A stretch of DNA of 46,114 bases from CAYVXE01 sp964455375. Its GTDB lineage: Bacteria; Zhuqueibacterota; Zhuqueibacteria; Oceanimicrobiales; Oceanimicrobiaceae. Where the stretch lies: positions 1 to 46,114 of the forward strand of contig CAYVXE010000025.1 in NCBI GenBank assembly GCA_964455375.1, given 5' to 3'. The position numbers and the translations under genes are program-made. Positions 1 to 8,911 of this stretch are shown one piece after another; within the stretch, counting starts at the first letter, position 1, and each line of letters begins with the position of its first letter. The notes under the pieces are model-generated. The model searched no databases and was not told where the DNA came from. It saw only the letters and a program-made list of their open reading frames with translations.

Positions 1-2862
1 GATTTTATTTTCAAAAATGGTAAAGGTGGAGATGAATACCGATTTAAGGTGTCTTGCAAACGCAATAAGAAAAATTATGAAAAGATCAGCGCATTTAGTC
101 GGGATGCTTACAGGAAAGACAATGGCGACTGGCAGCCCATCGAAGCGAATTCCATTGACCAAATCATTGGTTTAAGTTATGAGAATTTTAAACGAACGAT
201 AATAATTCCTCAAGGCAAGTTTCAGGAATTTTTGCAACTGAAACCTTCGCAAAGAACCCAGATGCTCAAAGAGCTTTTTAATCTTGGCAAATATGAACTA
301 TTCTATCAAGTCGCCTCCATCGAAAAGAAGAATAAGGAACAGCAGCTAAGCATAGAGGGGCAGTTGCTGCAAATAGAAGAAACAAGCCCTGAAATAATCG
401 AGACAGCAGAAAATAAATTACAGGAAGTGACCACCCATTTCAGCCGGTTAGATAAAAGTTTTCAGAAACAACAGAAAGTCGAATTGGAATTACAGAAATT
501 GAAAGAACTCTTTGGCGAGGCCTCTGCTCAAAAAAAGCTGTTAGATAATCTGGAAACGGAAAGGGAGTTTTATCAGAAATTAGAATCAAAGATTGGTGAT
601 TATGAATTTTGTTTGGTCAAATTTAGAGACCTGCTTGCAAGAAAGCAGGAATTGCAAAAGAATGTAAATCAGTCCGAAAGTGAATTAGAAGCAAACCGTG
701 AACAATTCAACCGGATAAAATCAGAATTGGAAAATGAAGAGAAGGCCTTCGACAAGATCAAAGATGAGTACGAAAACAGAGATAATCTAAAGAAAAAATC
801 CGATGAACTAAACAAGATAGCCAGGATTCAATCGCTGAATGAGCAAATCAAGAAGGTGCAAGAGCAAATTGACCGGCATCATGACCGGCAACGGAAATCT
901 GATTCACAGATCAAAGAATTTAAGGAAATGCATAAGCAGTTATTATCTACGCTGGTTAATAAAAAGAAAGGAATGCCCGATTCTAATGTGTTGATGGCGG
1001 CAAAAGACTGGTTTACAGTCAGGAGAAGCATACTTGAAAATATTGAAAAATTGGAGAAAGCAATCGAGGAAATTAAGGACGATTTAAAACGATTGGAATC
1101 TACAAAAAATAAGGCTGTACCAGCAGATATTGTTGACTTACTTGAAAGTGCGCCGGAAACTACATCAATAAAAGAAATCGTTTCGGATTTGGAACAAAGT
1201 AAAATTGAAATTGAAAAGCAGAGAACGAGAGCAGAACAGGAGATTGAACAACTGGCTGTTCAGGAAAAATTAGAGACATTTGCTGAAAATCTGACAAAGG
1301 GTCAGCCTTGCCCTTTGTGTGGTTCTACAGAGCATCCTGAAATTTTGGACGTCAAACATGTTAACCAACATTTGGAGATTGCCAGACAACGAAAGGCAGA
1401 ATTCAACGGCAAACTGACTGCAATAAATGACACCCTAAAACAGCTTGCAGGTGTTTCAACTCAATTAAATTCACAAAAAGAACTGTTAAAGAAAAATCAA
1501 AAAGAATTAGACATTGAGAACGAAAAGCTAAGACAACACCAAACAAAATTCATCTGGTCTGACTATCGACATGATGATGACGCATCGGTAACAGAAGCTA
1601 TTGAACTGGCGGATCAGTTGAGAAAAGAAATCGAAGGTGTGGAGAATGAAGTGGAGCAATTTCAGGAAAACGTGGAATCAGAAATTAAACGAAGAGATGA
1701 AATCAAAGAACAGTTGAATGCACTGAAGAATCAAAGCACTCAACTTTCAGCGGAACGCCAAACCCTTGTTGGACAACTGGAATCGTTGGATTTCGACGCT
1801 TACAAAGAGAAACCCGTTCCGGAATTACAAAAGGAAGCTGGGGAATTAAAAGACAAAGTCTTACGAGTTGAAAAGCAATATCGGGACTTAGAAGGAAGAG
1901 TGGTAGAATTAAGAAAGAAAAGGGATACGCTTCTCGGAACCATTAAATCAGGAGAAAAAACGCACAAAGATTTTCACCAATCTTTGGATGAAATTGAAAG
2001 GAAATTGAGTACCGGAATTGCTAAATCTAAATTTGCGAAAATAGAAGATATTGAAAGCATTTTGCAAGAAGAATTCGAAGTGGAAAAGGGGAAAGAACGC
2101 ATCAGCCGATTTAAGCAAGAACTGCATACCGCTCAGGACAAGTACAATGAACTCGTTCAAAAAACAAAAGATAAGAAATATGATGCTGCTGAACACAAAC
2201 ACCTGATTGAAGAGCTTGAGAAACTAAAGGCAAAAATTGAGGAATTAAAGGAAGAGGTCGGCAAACAAAAAGCAACGATCCAAAGGTTGAAGGCAGCACT
2301 GGCAACAAGAGAAAAACTCGAAAAGGAACTGGTTTCCTTAAAATTGCGCGGAGACGATATTAACACGTTAAAACAATTGTTCAAAGGCAGCGGTTTTGTG
2401 AATTTTGTTTCTACGGTTTATTTACAGAATTTATGCGAGGCCGCCAATGAACGATTCTATCAGTTAACCCGCAAGCGACTAAAACTGGAAATATCTGAAA
2501 ACAATACGTTTCAAGTTCGTGATTTTCTCAATGAGGGCAAGGTCAGAAGTATCAAAACCTTGTCTGGCGGACAAACGTTTCAGGCAGCGTTGTCTTTGGC
2601 CCTTTCCCTGGCCGAAAATATTCAAACATTCAATGAATCGAAACAAAATTTCTTCTTCCTCGATGAAGGTTTTGGTTCTCTGGATAAGGAAGCCTTGCTG
2701 GTTGTTTTTGACACTCTAAAATCCCTGCAGAAAGAAAACCGTATTATTGGAATTATATCCCATGTTGAGGATTTACAGCAGGAAGTAGACACTTATTTAA
2801 AGATTATGAACGATGAAGAAAACGGTAGTACGATCAGAACGAGTTGGGAGTCTTTCAATTAA
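1..2862 (+). CDS. sbcC: Exonuclease SbcC / Rad50-like ATPase, 5'-truncated
   Basis: SMC-like ATPase subunit of the SbcCD (Mre11-Rad50-type) nuclease that processes DNA ends and hairpins. The reading frame is open to base 1, so the N-terminus with Walker A lies outside the window; a GTG at 49 is only an internal codon. What is seen: Q-loop region (IIPQGKFQEFL), very long Glu/Lys/Gln-rich coiled coils on both sides of a zinc hook CPLC (near base 1310), then the C-terminal ABC signature LSGGQ (near 2563) and Walker B FFFLDEGFGSLD (near 2655). This order is diagnostic of SbcC/Rad50. The sbcD partner is probably upstream, outside the window. The frame ends normally with TAA at 2860-2862. Confidence 0.93.
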   Translation, partial: DFIFKNGKGGDEYRFKVSCKRNKKNYEKISAFSRDAYRKDNGDWQPIEANSIDQIIGLSYENFKRTIIIPQGKFQEFLQLKPSQRTQMLKELFNLGKYELFYQVASIEKKNKEQQLSIEGQLLQIEETSPEIIETAENKLQEVTTHFSRLDKSFQKQQKVELELQKLKELFGEASAQKKLLDNLETEREFYQKLESKIGDYEFCLVKFRDLLARKQELQKNVNQSESELEANREQFNRIKSELENEEKAFDKIKDEYENRDNLKKKSDELNKIARIQSLNEQIKKVQEQIDRHHDRQRKSDSQIKEFKEMHKQLLSTLVNKKKGMPDSNVLMAAKDWFTVRRSILENIEKLEKAIEEIKDDLKRLESTKNKAVPADIVDLLESAPETTSIKEIVSDLEQSKIEIEKQRTRAEQEIEQLAVQEKLETFAENLTKGQPCPLCGSTEHPEILDVKHVNQHLEIARQRKAEFNGKLTAINDTLKQLAGVSTQLNSQKELLKKNQKELDIENEKLRQHQTKFIWSDYRHDDDASVTEAIELADQLRKEIEGVENEVEQFQENVESEIKRRDEIKEQLNALKNQSTQLSAERQTLVGQLESLDFDAYKEKPVPELQKEAGELKDKVLRVEKQYRDLEGRVVELRKKRDTLLGTIKSGEKTHKDFHQSLDEIERKLSTGIAKSKFAKIEDIESILQEEFEVEKGKERISRFKQELHTAQDKYNELVQKTKDKKYDAAEHKHLIEELEKLKAKIEELKEEVGKQKATIQRLKAALATREKLEKELVSLKLRGDDINTLKQLFKGSGFVNFVSTVYLQNLCEAANERFYQLTRKRLKLEISENNTFQVRDFLNEGKVRSIKTLSGGQTFQAALSLALSLAENIQTFNESKQNFFFLDEGFGSLDKEALLVVFDTLKSLQKENRIIGIISHVEDLQQEVDTYLKIMNDEENGSTIRTSWESFN

Positions 2863-2979
2863 GTTTAATTTCATCGATGGATTGCGCGGGTGCCCTTAAG
2901 AAATAGAGAAAAAATCAAAAAGTCGTGTGGCACATGGCTTCGGGCCGCGTCAATACCCAACTAACCTGGATGAAATTAA

Positions 2980-3280
2980 TCGCTAAATGACAACTCTCCC
3001 AAAACCAGAGTAAAGGGAAAATTAACACGTTATGATATCCCAGGTCATGGTCATGGGGTTAATTTTCCTGTTATCATAGATTCCTTTATCTAAAAAACCC
3101 TGTAAGTTTGCGCTATATTATTTATTGACTCTTTGTTTATTTTTTCTTAAGTTCTCCTGTGTTGAGGTGTAGTTGAGAGGCATCCAGAGTTTACTAACGA
3201 TGATATTCGGATGCACAAAGACAGATACCATTACAAATAACAGCTTAACCCTGTTAAAAGATTAAGGACTATTTAAGAAT
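2980..3280. repeat. Diverged direct repeat, copy A (upstream of the helicase gene)
   Basis: Bases 2980-3091 match 4652-4763 at roughly 80% by eye, both starting near GACAACTCTCCCAAAA. Bases 3208-3280 match 4755-4830 (shared GACAGAT, CAGCTTA and GTTAAAAGAT blocks). Between its two parts, copy A carries about 120 bp that copy B lacks. Copy A also holds an inverted pair GGAAAATTAA (about 3016) and TTAATTTTCC (3059-3068). The rest of the 2863-3369 gap has no credible gene. Confidence 0.75.
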
Positions 3281-3342
3281 TACTAAGACTACTGAAATAT
3301 CTGCGCAACCCTCAAAAAAGCTAAAGTACCAAACAATTCACC

Positions 3343-3350
3343 TACCTTTG
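3343..3350 (+). promoter_or_regulatory. Possible Bacteroidota-type -7 promoter element
   Basis: TACCTTTG fits the TAnnTTTG -7 consensus known in Bacteroidota and lies 20 bases before the helicase ATG. No Shine-Dalgarno precedes that ATG, unlike almost every other gene here. There is no clear -33 TTTG, so this is only suggestive. Confidence 0.4.
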
Positions 3351-3369
3351 TAGCCTTTATACATAATAT

Positions 3370-4644
3370 ATGACTTTCAAAAATTTAGGAATTATCGAAC
3401 CCATCCTGAAAGCCCTCAGGGTTGAAGACTATACACATCCCACCCCTATCCAGGAACAATCCATTCCGATCCTGCTGCGCGGAAAGGACCTGCTCGGTTG
3501 TGCCCAAACGGGCACGGGCAAGACGGCCGCTTTTGCCATCCCGATCCTGCAGCACCTTTATCTTGACCAGCAAGGGAACAACGGCCAGTGCAAGATCAGG
3601 GCGCTCACCATCACCCCGACACGGGAACTGGCGATGCAGATCGGGGAGAGCTTTACGGCCTACGGGAAATTCACCGGAATCAAAAATACCGTCATTTTTG
3701 GCGGCGTGAAGCAGGGTGCGCAAACGCAGGCTTTGCGTACAGGCGTCGATGTCCTCGTCGCAACGCCGGGACGGCTGCTGGATCTGATAGGACAGGGCTT
3801 CATCACGCTGAAAGACATCGAATACTTCGTGCTGGACGAAGCCGACCGGATGCTCGACATGGGCTTCATCCACGACATTCGCAAGATCATCGCTAAATTA
3901 CCGGCGCAACGGCAGTCACTGTTTTTTTCGGCAACCATGCCACCGGCCATCGTTAACCTGTCGCGCAAGATCCTGGGCAACCCTGAGAAAGTGATCGTGA
4001 AGCCGGAGCAGACTACCGCGGAAAAGGTGGAGCAGGCAGTGTATTTCGTGAGCAAGAGAGGTAAAATCAAGTTACTGGTGCACCTGCTGAAAACGAAGCC
4101 GTTCGATTCAGTACTGGTCTTTTCGCGGACAAAACACGGTGCGAACAAAATCGTCAGGTTGCTGGGGAAGGCGGGCATCGACGCCGATGCCATCCACGGC
4201 AACAAATCTCAGGGTGCACGGCAACGAGCGCTGGACAATTTCAAAAGTGGCCACACGAACATTCTTGTCGCAACGGATATCGCCGCCCGCGGCATCGACG
4301 TGGAGGAATTGTCGCTGGTGATCAATTACGACCTGCCGAACATCCCCGAGACCTACGTCCACCGCATCGGTCGTACCGGCCGGGCAAGTGCCAGCGGGAT
4401 TGCATTGTCGTTTTGTGATGCAGAGGAAAAGGCCTACTTGCGCGACATCCAGAAGTTGATCGATCAGAAAATCCCTGTGGTGGCGGAACACCCGTTTCTT
4501 GATGACAGCATTGAGGTTACGCCTAAAAGTGCAGTGCAGCAGTACAGGCCACAGCGACAACCATGGTTGAAAAAACCGGGCAATGGCCGCGGAAACCAGA
4601 GCAACAGGAGGCGCCGTCGGCCCAATTCGCAAAAAGGACGTTAG
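3370..4644 (+). CDS. rhlE: DEAD-box ATP-dependent RNA helicase (RhlE type)
   Basis: RNA helicase of the DEAD-box family, which remodels RNA or RNP in ribosome assembly, mRNA decay or cold adaptation. All motifs are present in order: Q motif PTPIQ (about residue 25), Walker A AQTGTGKT (45-52), PTRELA, TPGR, DEAD (about 155), SAT, and the C-terminal domain with ATDIAARGID and HRIGRTGRA. The tail is short, basic and Arg-rich, as in RhlE proteins; 424 aa is usual. The gene is clearly richer in GC than its neighbours, lacks a Shine-Dalgarno and sits between two copies of a repeat, which suggests horizontal acquisition. No partner gene is adjacent. Confidence 0.93.
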   Translation: MTFKNLGIIEPILKALRVEDYTHPTPIQEQSIPILLRGKDLLGCAQTGTGKTAAFAIPILQHLYLDQQGNNGQCKIRALTITPTRELAMQIGESFTAYGKFTGIKNTVIFGGVKQGAQTQALRTGVDVLVATPGRLLDLIGQGFITLKDIEYFVLDEADRMLDMGFIHDIRKIIAKLPAQRQSLFFSATMPPAIVNLSRKILGNPEKVIVKPEQTTAEKVEQAVYFVSKRGKIKLLVHLLKTKPFDSVLVFSRTKHGANKIVRLLGKAGIDADAIHGNKSQGARQRALDNFKSGHTNILVATDIAARGIDVEELSLVINYDLPNIPETYVHRIGRTGRASASGIALSFCDAEEKAYLRDIQKLIDQKIPVVAEHPFLDDSIEVTPKSAVQQYRPQRQPWLKKPGNGRGNQSNRRRRRPNSQKGR

Positions 4645-4651
4645 TCGAAGA

Positions 4652-4830
4652 ACGTTAAAAGACAACTCTCCCAAAAACAGAGCAAAGGAAAAATTAAAAC
4701 GCTATCATATCTCAGGTCATGCTCATGGGTTGGCTTTTTCTGCTATCATAGATTTCCCTACCAAAAGGACAGATTCATTTCAAATTGCAGCTTATCCCGT
4801 TAAAAGATAACGAAATTGTCGACTATCATA
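4652..4830. repeat. Diverged direct repeat, copy B (downstream of the helicase gene)
   Basis: Compact version of copy A (2980-3280), starting 8 bases after the helicase stop codon. It keeps the GACAACTCTCCCAAAA start, the GGTCATG/TCATGGG core, TATCATAGATT and the later GACAGAT...GTTAAAAGAT block, without copy A's extra ~120 bp. Confidence 0.75.
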
Positions 4831-5225
4831 ACATTTGTAATGAAGTCTGATCAGTGGACTTATATGTTAGAAAGTATCAAAATTTGTTAAAAGTCCCGCG
4901 AGGACAATATCTATATGACTGACATCTTTTAAATCGGCAACATTTCATACAACAACCGTTGTCGATTCGAATCAGGCGGTTGCCTGATAAGACTGAGAAA
5001 TGGTGTGACATAAGTATTATCGCTTCGCCGGATTCATCCGCAGCGGCTGCCGGGGCGGAATGACAAATCTGATCATTTGGGATACCCAATCCAAAAAACA
5101 GGCCTGTGCGGTAAGAAGCTATTTTGCTTCTACGACTGATTAACCGTGCTTTTGTCTCCTCTTACCTCTGAGAGAATTTCAGGGATTCGAAGTTTACGGA
5201 TGTTTACCTGGATGCATGACTCACC
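4831..5225. other. Intergenic stretch without a credible gene
   Basis: No open frame here has family-like composition or a ribosome site. Around 5030-5065 lies GC-rich sequence ending CGGAATGACA, which resembles common dispersed repeat fragments. I see nothing else definable. Confidence 0.5.
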
Positions 5226-5258
5226 AACCTTGCGAAGGTTTCAAACCTTCGCAAGGTT
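5226..5258. repeat. Perfect palindrome, 16-nt arms with 1-nt loop
   Basis: AACCTTGCGAAGGTTT, one C, then its exact reverse complement. It has the same design as 42048-42079 (16-nt arms starting AAC and ending GGTTT), so both probably belong to one dispersed intergenic palindrome family. There is no T-run, so it is not a classical terminator. Confidence 0.85.
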
Positions 5259-5452
5259 TATTCCATCCTACCAGATTAATAAACGGGCATTGGTTTCCCT
5301 CTAACCTTCCTCAAGTAACCGTCTTCTGTTTTCTTAAAAATAAAAATATTCTCTCTCAAAATCTCAAAAACAGGAAACCGCTCGTTGCGATCTGATTTGT
5401 TGTGTTGATTTAAATATTCTTAAAACAACCGCTTAGAGGAAGGTCATTTTTG

Positions 5453-5467
5453 TGGCATATTTCTTGT
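5453..5467 (+). promoter_or_regulatory. Sigma-54-like promoter upstream of the MerR/psr operon
   Basis: TGGCAT-N5-TTGT with the -24 GG at the correct 12-base offset from the -12 element (GT in place of GC). It lies 47 bases before the regulator's GTG and resembles the element at 12087-12101 before the paralogous regulator. Confidence 0.5.
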
Positions 5468-5513
5468 TAACCTGTATTCAAAAATACAGCTTTTATCACT
5501 ACAGGAAAATAGA

Positions 5514-5990
5514 GTGCAGCAATTCGACGTCATAAGCACAGAACAAAAATGGTATAAAATAGGCGAGGTTGCACGCAAGCTTGACATCGCGGTTGAGACC
5601 ATTCGCATGTATGAGAAGGAAGGGATTTTTCTACCGGAAAAAACACAAACCGGGCAGCGAATGTTTAATGAGGCGGATGTTATCTGGTTAAGCTGCATTC
5701 GCCGGCTCATCAAAGAACAGGGACTGAATTTAGCCGGTATCCGCAGGTTACTGGCTTTAATGCCATGTTGGGCATTGCGGCCGTGCACTGATGAGGAACG
5801 GGAAAATTGTCCGGCTTATCGTGGTGCAATTGTTCCGTGCTGGTTAATGAAATCTGAAATTCCGGAAAGTTGCCGCGCCGAAAACTGTCGGGTGTGCAAT
5901 GTTTACCGCAATGCAAGTAAGTGCGATAATTTGAAAGTAATTTTTTACCATATAAAAGAAGCTCAAAATAACGTTTCAATCAAAGAATAG
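5514..5990 (+). CDS. MerR-family regulator with Cys-rich C-terminal sensor domain (paralogue 1)
   Basis: DNA-binding regulator. Residues 13-80 form a MerR winged helix-turn-helix (YKIGEVARKLDIAVETIRMYEKEGI). The C-terminal half carries Cys 85, 91, 99, 109, 120, 125, 128 and 137; seven align with the paralogue at 12182-12634, in the pattern PCW...CP.Y...PCW...C...C..C.VY...C. This suggests metal, Fe-S or thiol/polysulfide sensing (inference). The start is GTG at 5514, with AGGAAAA just upstream. The stop is 10 bases before the oxidoreductase ATG, so it is probably the first gene of that operon. Confidence 0.85.
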   Translation: MQQFDVISTEQKWYKIGEVARKLDIAVETIRMYEKEGIFLPEKTQTGQRMFNEADVIWLSCIRRLIKEQGLNLAGIRRLLALMPCWALRPCTDEERENCPAYRGAIVPCWLMKSEIPESCRAENCRVCNVYRNASKCDNLKVIFYHIKEAQNNVSIKE

Positions 5991-6000
5991 GGATTAAACT

Positions 6001-8247
6001 ATGGCGAAACAATTTACAAGACGAGAGTTTATCAAAATCGGTGGGTTGGGGTTGGGCAGCCTGGCTGTTGGCGGCGGTCTGCTGCAATCCATCGGCTGTG
6101 ACTGGCAGCAAAGTACAGCTATGGCCGGCCCACTTTTGACCGGCGCCGTAAATGGCAACGTTGCTTTAACGCCAACCGTATGTGAAATGTGTTTCTGGAA
6201 ATGTGCCGGTTGGGTGCACAGCATCGACGGCCAACCCTGGAAAATTACCGGGAACCCGGATGATCCCAATTGTAACGGCCGGCTCTGTCCGCGGGGAACC
6301 GGTGGCATTGGCGCTTATCTCGACAATGATCGATTGAGAACACCCTTAATTCGTACGGCTGCGCGTGGAAAGCAGGCATTCCGGGAAGCGACCTGGGAGG
6401 AGGCACTGGATTATGTGGCAGACAATATGAAAAAAATTGCCGACGAACATGGTCCAGAATGTCTGGCGCTTTTTACGCATGGTTCAGGGGGAACGTATTT
6501 CAAACATCTTTTGCGGGCGTACGGGTCAAATAATATTGCGGCGCCTTCGTATTCGCAATGCCGGGGTCCCAGAGAAGAGGCCTATTTGCTTACGTTTGGC
6601 GAAGGCGTTTTGTCGCCTGAACGCACCGACATTCGCAACGCCAAATGTCTTGTCTTAATCGGCAGCCACATCGGTGAAAATATGCACAATACACAGGTAC
6701 AGGAATTTGCGGACGCCGTCGGCAACGGATCCACGGTCATTGCGGTTGACCCGAGATTTTCTGTTGCTGCGAGTAAAGCAAAATATTGGTTACCTATCAG
6801 ACCAAGTACGGATTTGGCTCTGCTTTTGGCGTGGATAAATGTCATTGTTGAGGAAGACCTTTACGACAAAAAATATGTTGCGCAGTACACGTACGGGTTC
6901 GACGAACTGAAAAAGTCCGTCAAAAAATACACGCCTGAATGGGCCTATCCCATCACAACCATTAAGCCGGACGTCATTCGGGAAACCGCGCGTGAAATGG
7001 CCTGGCACAAACCGGCCACCATCGTACATCCCGGACGCCACGTGACCTGGTATGGAGACGACACCCAGAGAGTGCGGGCCGGTGCGATTCTCAATGCACT
7101 GTTAGGGAGTTGGGGTAGACGCGGTGGATTTTATTCTCCCAATAAAGCACATGTGCCGAAATACAAATATCCTAAATATCCGAAACCGAAGAAAAGTTGG
7201 AAAGATGCTTTTCCGGATCAATTTCCATTAGCTAATTTAGCTCTTGCCAGTGGCATTTGTGACGCGACCATCCCCAGTGCCGATCGCGGCTGTTCATTTA
7301 AAGGATGGTTTGTGTATGGAACGAATTTGCTTACGACATTACCACAACCGCAAAAAACCATGCAGGCGATTCAAAACCTTGAATTTCTGGTGACTGTTGA
7401 CCTGATGCCTGCCGAAATCACCGGTTGGGCTGATGTCGTTTTACCGGAGTGTTCCTATCTCGAACGCTACGATGATATCCGGGTGTCTCCGGGGCGGGTT
7501 CCGGCAATTGCGCTGCGGGCGCCTGCATTCAAACCCCGTTTTGAGTCCAAGCCAGGTTGGTGGATTGCCAGAGAGATTGGTCTGCGCCTCGGCCTGAATA
7601 AATATTTCCCGTGGGACAATATCGAGGATTACCTGGACGCACGATTGAAAAAAATGGGTTTGAGTCTTGCGACGTTAAAAGAGAAAGGCGTCATCGAGCT
7701 TAAGGAGAGACATCCGTTGTATTTTGAAGATGGTCTGGAACCTCAGTTTGATACGCCAACCGGCAAAATTGAACTGTATTCAAACGTATTGGCGAATCAC
7801 GGTTTTGATCCGGTGCCGCAGTATACGGAACATGAAAAACCGCCGGAAGGTTTTTATCGTTTACTCTACGGTCGCACGCCTACGCACACATTTGGCCGCA
7901 CCACGAACAACCCGATTCTCACTGAAACAATGCACGAAAATGAAGTGTGGGTCAATTCAAAGATCGCGCGATTGCATGATTTCAAAAACGGGGATTATGT
8001 GGTGCTGGTGAATCAGGATGGCATCCGCAGCAACAAAGTACGGGCAAAGGTGACGGAAAGAATAAGGCATGATTGTGTTTTCATGGTGCATGGATTCGGC
8101 CACACCGATAAACGCATGCAAAGGTCTTTTATGCGCGGGGCGGATGATAACCAGCTTGTCAGTCGTGTAAACGTGGACCCGATCATGGGTGGAACTGGTA
8201 TGCGGGTGAATTTTATCACTTTTGAGAGCGTAGATAAAGTCGTATAA
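6001..8247 (+). CDS. psrA: Tat-exported molybdopterin oxidoreductase, polysulfide/thiosulfate reductase-type catalytic subunit
   Basis: Catalytic subunit of a complex iron-sulfur molybdoenzyme (DMSO reductase superfamily) that probably reduces polysulfide, thiosulfate or a related sulfur compound in the periplasm. Twin-arginine signal TRREFIK at residues 6-12 with a hydrophobic stretch. A 4Fe-4S site at C61-x2-C64-x3-C68-x27-C96. A conserved Cys187 (SYSQCRGPREEAY) is the likely Mo ligand. The C-terminal molybdopterin dinucleotide-binding domain starts near residue 610 (YGRTPTHTFGRT). The 748 aa match PhsA/PsrA. The Fe-S and NrfD subunits follow directly. Substrate cannot be fixed from sequence; tetrathionate, sulfite or arsenic enzymes are alternatives, but the YeeE and rhodanese neighbours favour sulfur. 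Confidence 0.85.
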   Translation: MAKQFTRREFIKIGGLGLGSLAVGGGLLQSIGCDWQQSTAMAGPLLTGAVNGNVALTPTVCEMCFWKCAGWVHSIDGQPWKITGNPDDPNCNGRLCPRGTGGIGAYLDNDRLRTPLIRTAARGKQAFREATWEEALDYVADNMKKIADEHGPECLALFTHGSGGTYFKHLLRAYGSNNIAAPSYSQCRGPREEAYLLTFGEGVLSPERTDIRNAKCLVLIGSHIGENMHNTQVQEFADAVGNGSTVIAVDPRFSVAASKAKYWLPIRPSTDLALLLAWINVIVEEDLYDKKYVAQYTYGFDELKKSVKKYTPEWAYPITTIKPDVIRETAREMAWHKPATIVHPGRHVTWYGDDTQRVRAGAILNALLGSWGRRGGFYSPNKAHVPKYKYPKYPKPKKSWKDAFPDQFPLANLALASGICDATIPSADRGCSFKGWFVYGTNLLTTLPQPQKTMQAIQNLEFLVTVDLMPAEITGWADVVLPECSYLERYDDIRVSPGRVPAIALRAPAFKPRFESKPGWWIAREIGLRLGLNKYFPWDNIEDYLDARLKKMGLSLATLKEKGVIELKERHPLYFEDGLEPQFDTPTGKIELYSNVLANHGFDPVPQYTEHEKPPEGFYRLLYGRTPTHTFGRTTNNPILTETMHENEVWVNSKIARLHDFKNGDYVVLVNQDGIRSNKVRAKVTERIRHDCVFMVHGFGHTDKRMQRSFMRGADDNQLVSRVNVDPIMGGTGMRVNFITFESVDKVV

Positions 8248-8310
8248 ATGCGATTTTATGTGAGTGGAAATTAAACTAATTGAATTGAAGACTTTTAGTG
8301 GAGATAGAAA

Positions 8311-8847
8311 ATGGCGCGTTATGCAATGGTAATCGATACAAAACGGTGTGTGGGCTGTGCCGATTGTGTCGTTGCATGCAAAGTTGAAAATAATGTTCCG
8401 CAAGGTTACTGCCGGGACTGGATTGTGCAGGACACGCGTGGACAATTTCCTGAATTGCACATGGAAATTCGTTCCGAGCGTTGTAACCACTGCGAAAATG
8501 CCCCCTGTGTGCGTTGCTGCCCCACCGGGGCAAGCCACATCGATGTTGGTGGTATTGTTTTAGTCGCACATGATGAATGTACCGGCTGTAAAGCGTGCAT
8601 TGCGTCCTGCCCCTACGATGCCAGATATGTGCATCCGGAGGGTTATGTGGATAAATGCACGTTTTGTGTACACCGGGTTAAAGAAGGCCTGGATCCCGCA
8701 TGTGTGGCAGTTTGTCCGACGAAATGCATGCATTTCGGTGACCTGGATGATCCTGATAGTGAGGTCAGTAAACTGCTAAAAGCAAGACCAAATCATGCGC
8801 TGATTCCGGAAGCCGGGACCAAACCGAAAATTTATTATTTGACTTAA
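8311..8847 (+). CDS. psrB: Four-cluster ferredoxin subunit (PsrB/PhsB type)
   Basis: Electron-transfer subunit that links the molybdoenzyme to its membrane subunit. In 178 aa it shows four Cys groups: C13-x2-C-x2-C-x3-C (RCVGCADCVVACK), RCNHCENAPCVRCCP, ECTGCKACIASCP and KCTFCVHR...ACVAVCP, enough for four 4Fe-4S clusters. It has no signal peptide and presumably travels with the Tat-exported catalytic subunit. The ATG has a GGAG site 8-9 bases upstream. It sits 63 bases after psrA and 64 bases before the NrfD gene. Confidence 0.9.
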   Translation: MARYAMVIDTKRCVGCADCVVACKVENNVPQGYCRDWIVQDTRGQFPELHMEIRSERCNHCENAPCVRCCPTGASHIDVGGIVLVAHDECTGCKACIASCPYDARYVHPEGYVDKCTFCVHRVKEGLDPACVAVCPTKCMHFGDLDDPDSEVSKLLKARPNHALIPEAGTKPKIYYLT

Positions 8848-8911
8848 TTAGTACAGTATGATTCAATTTTAATGAATGTTTTGTTATCAAAAAAAATGAA
8901 TGGAGTAAGGA

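Noticed and set aside
4877..5089. Minus-strand 70-codon frame
   Set aside because: No ribosome site, odd composition, and it covers a repeat-like GC segment.
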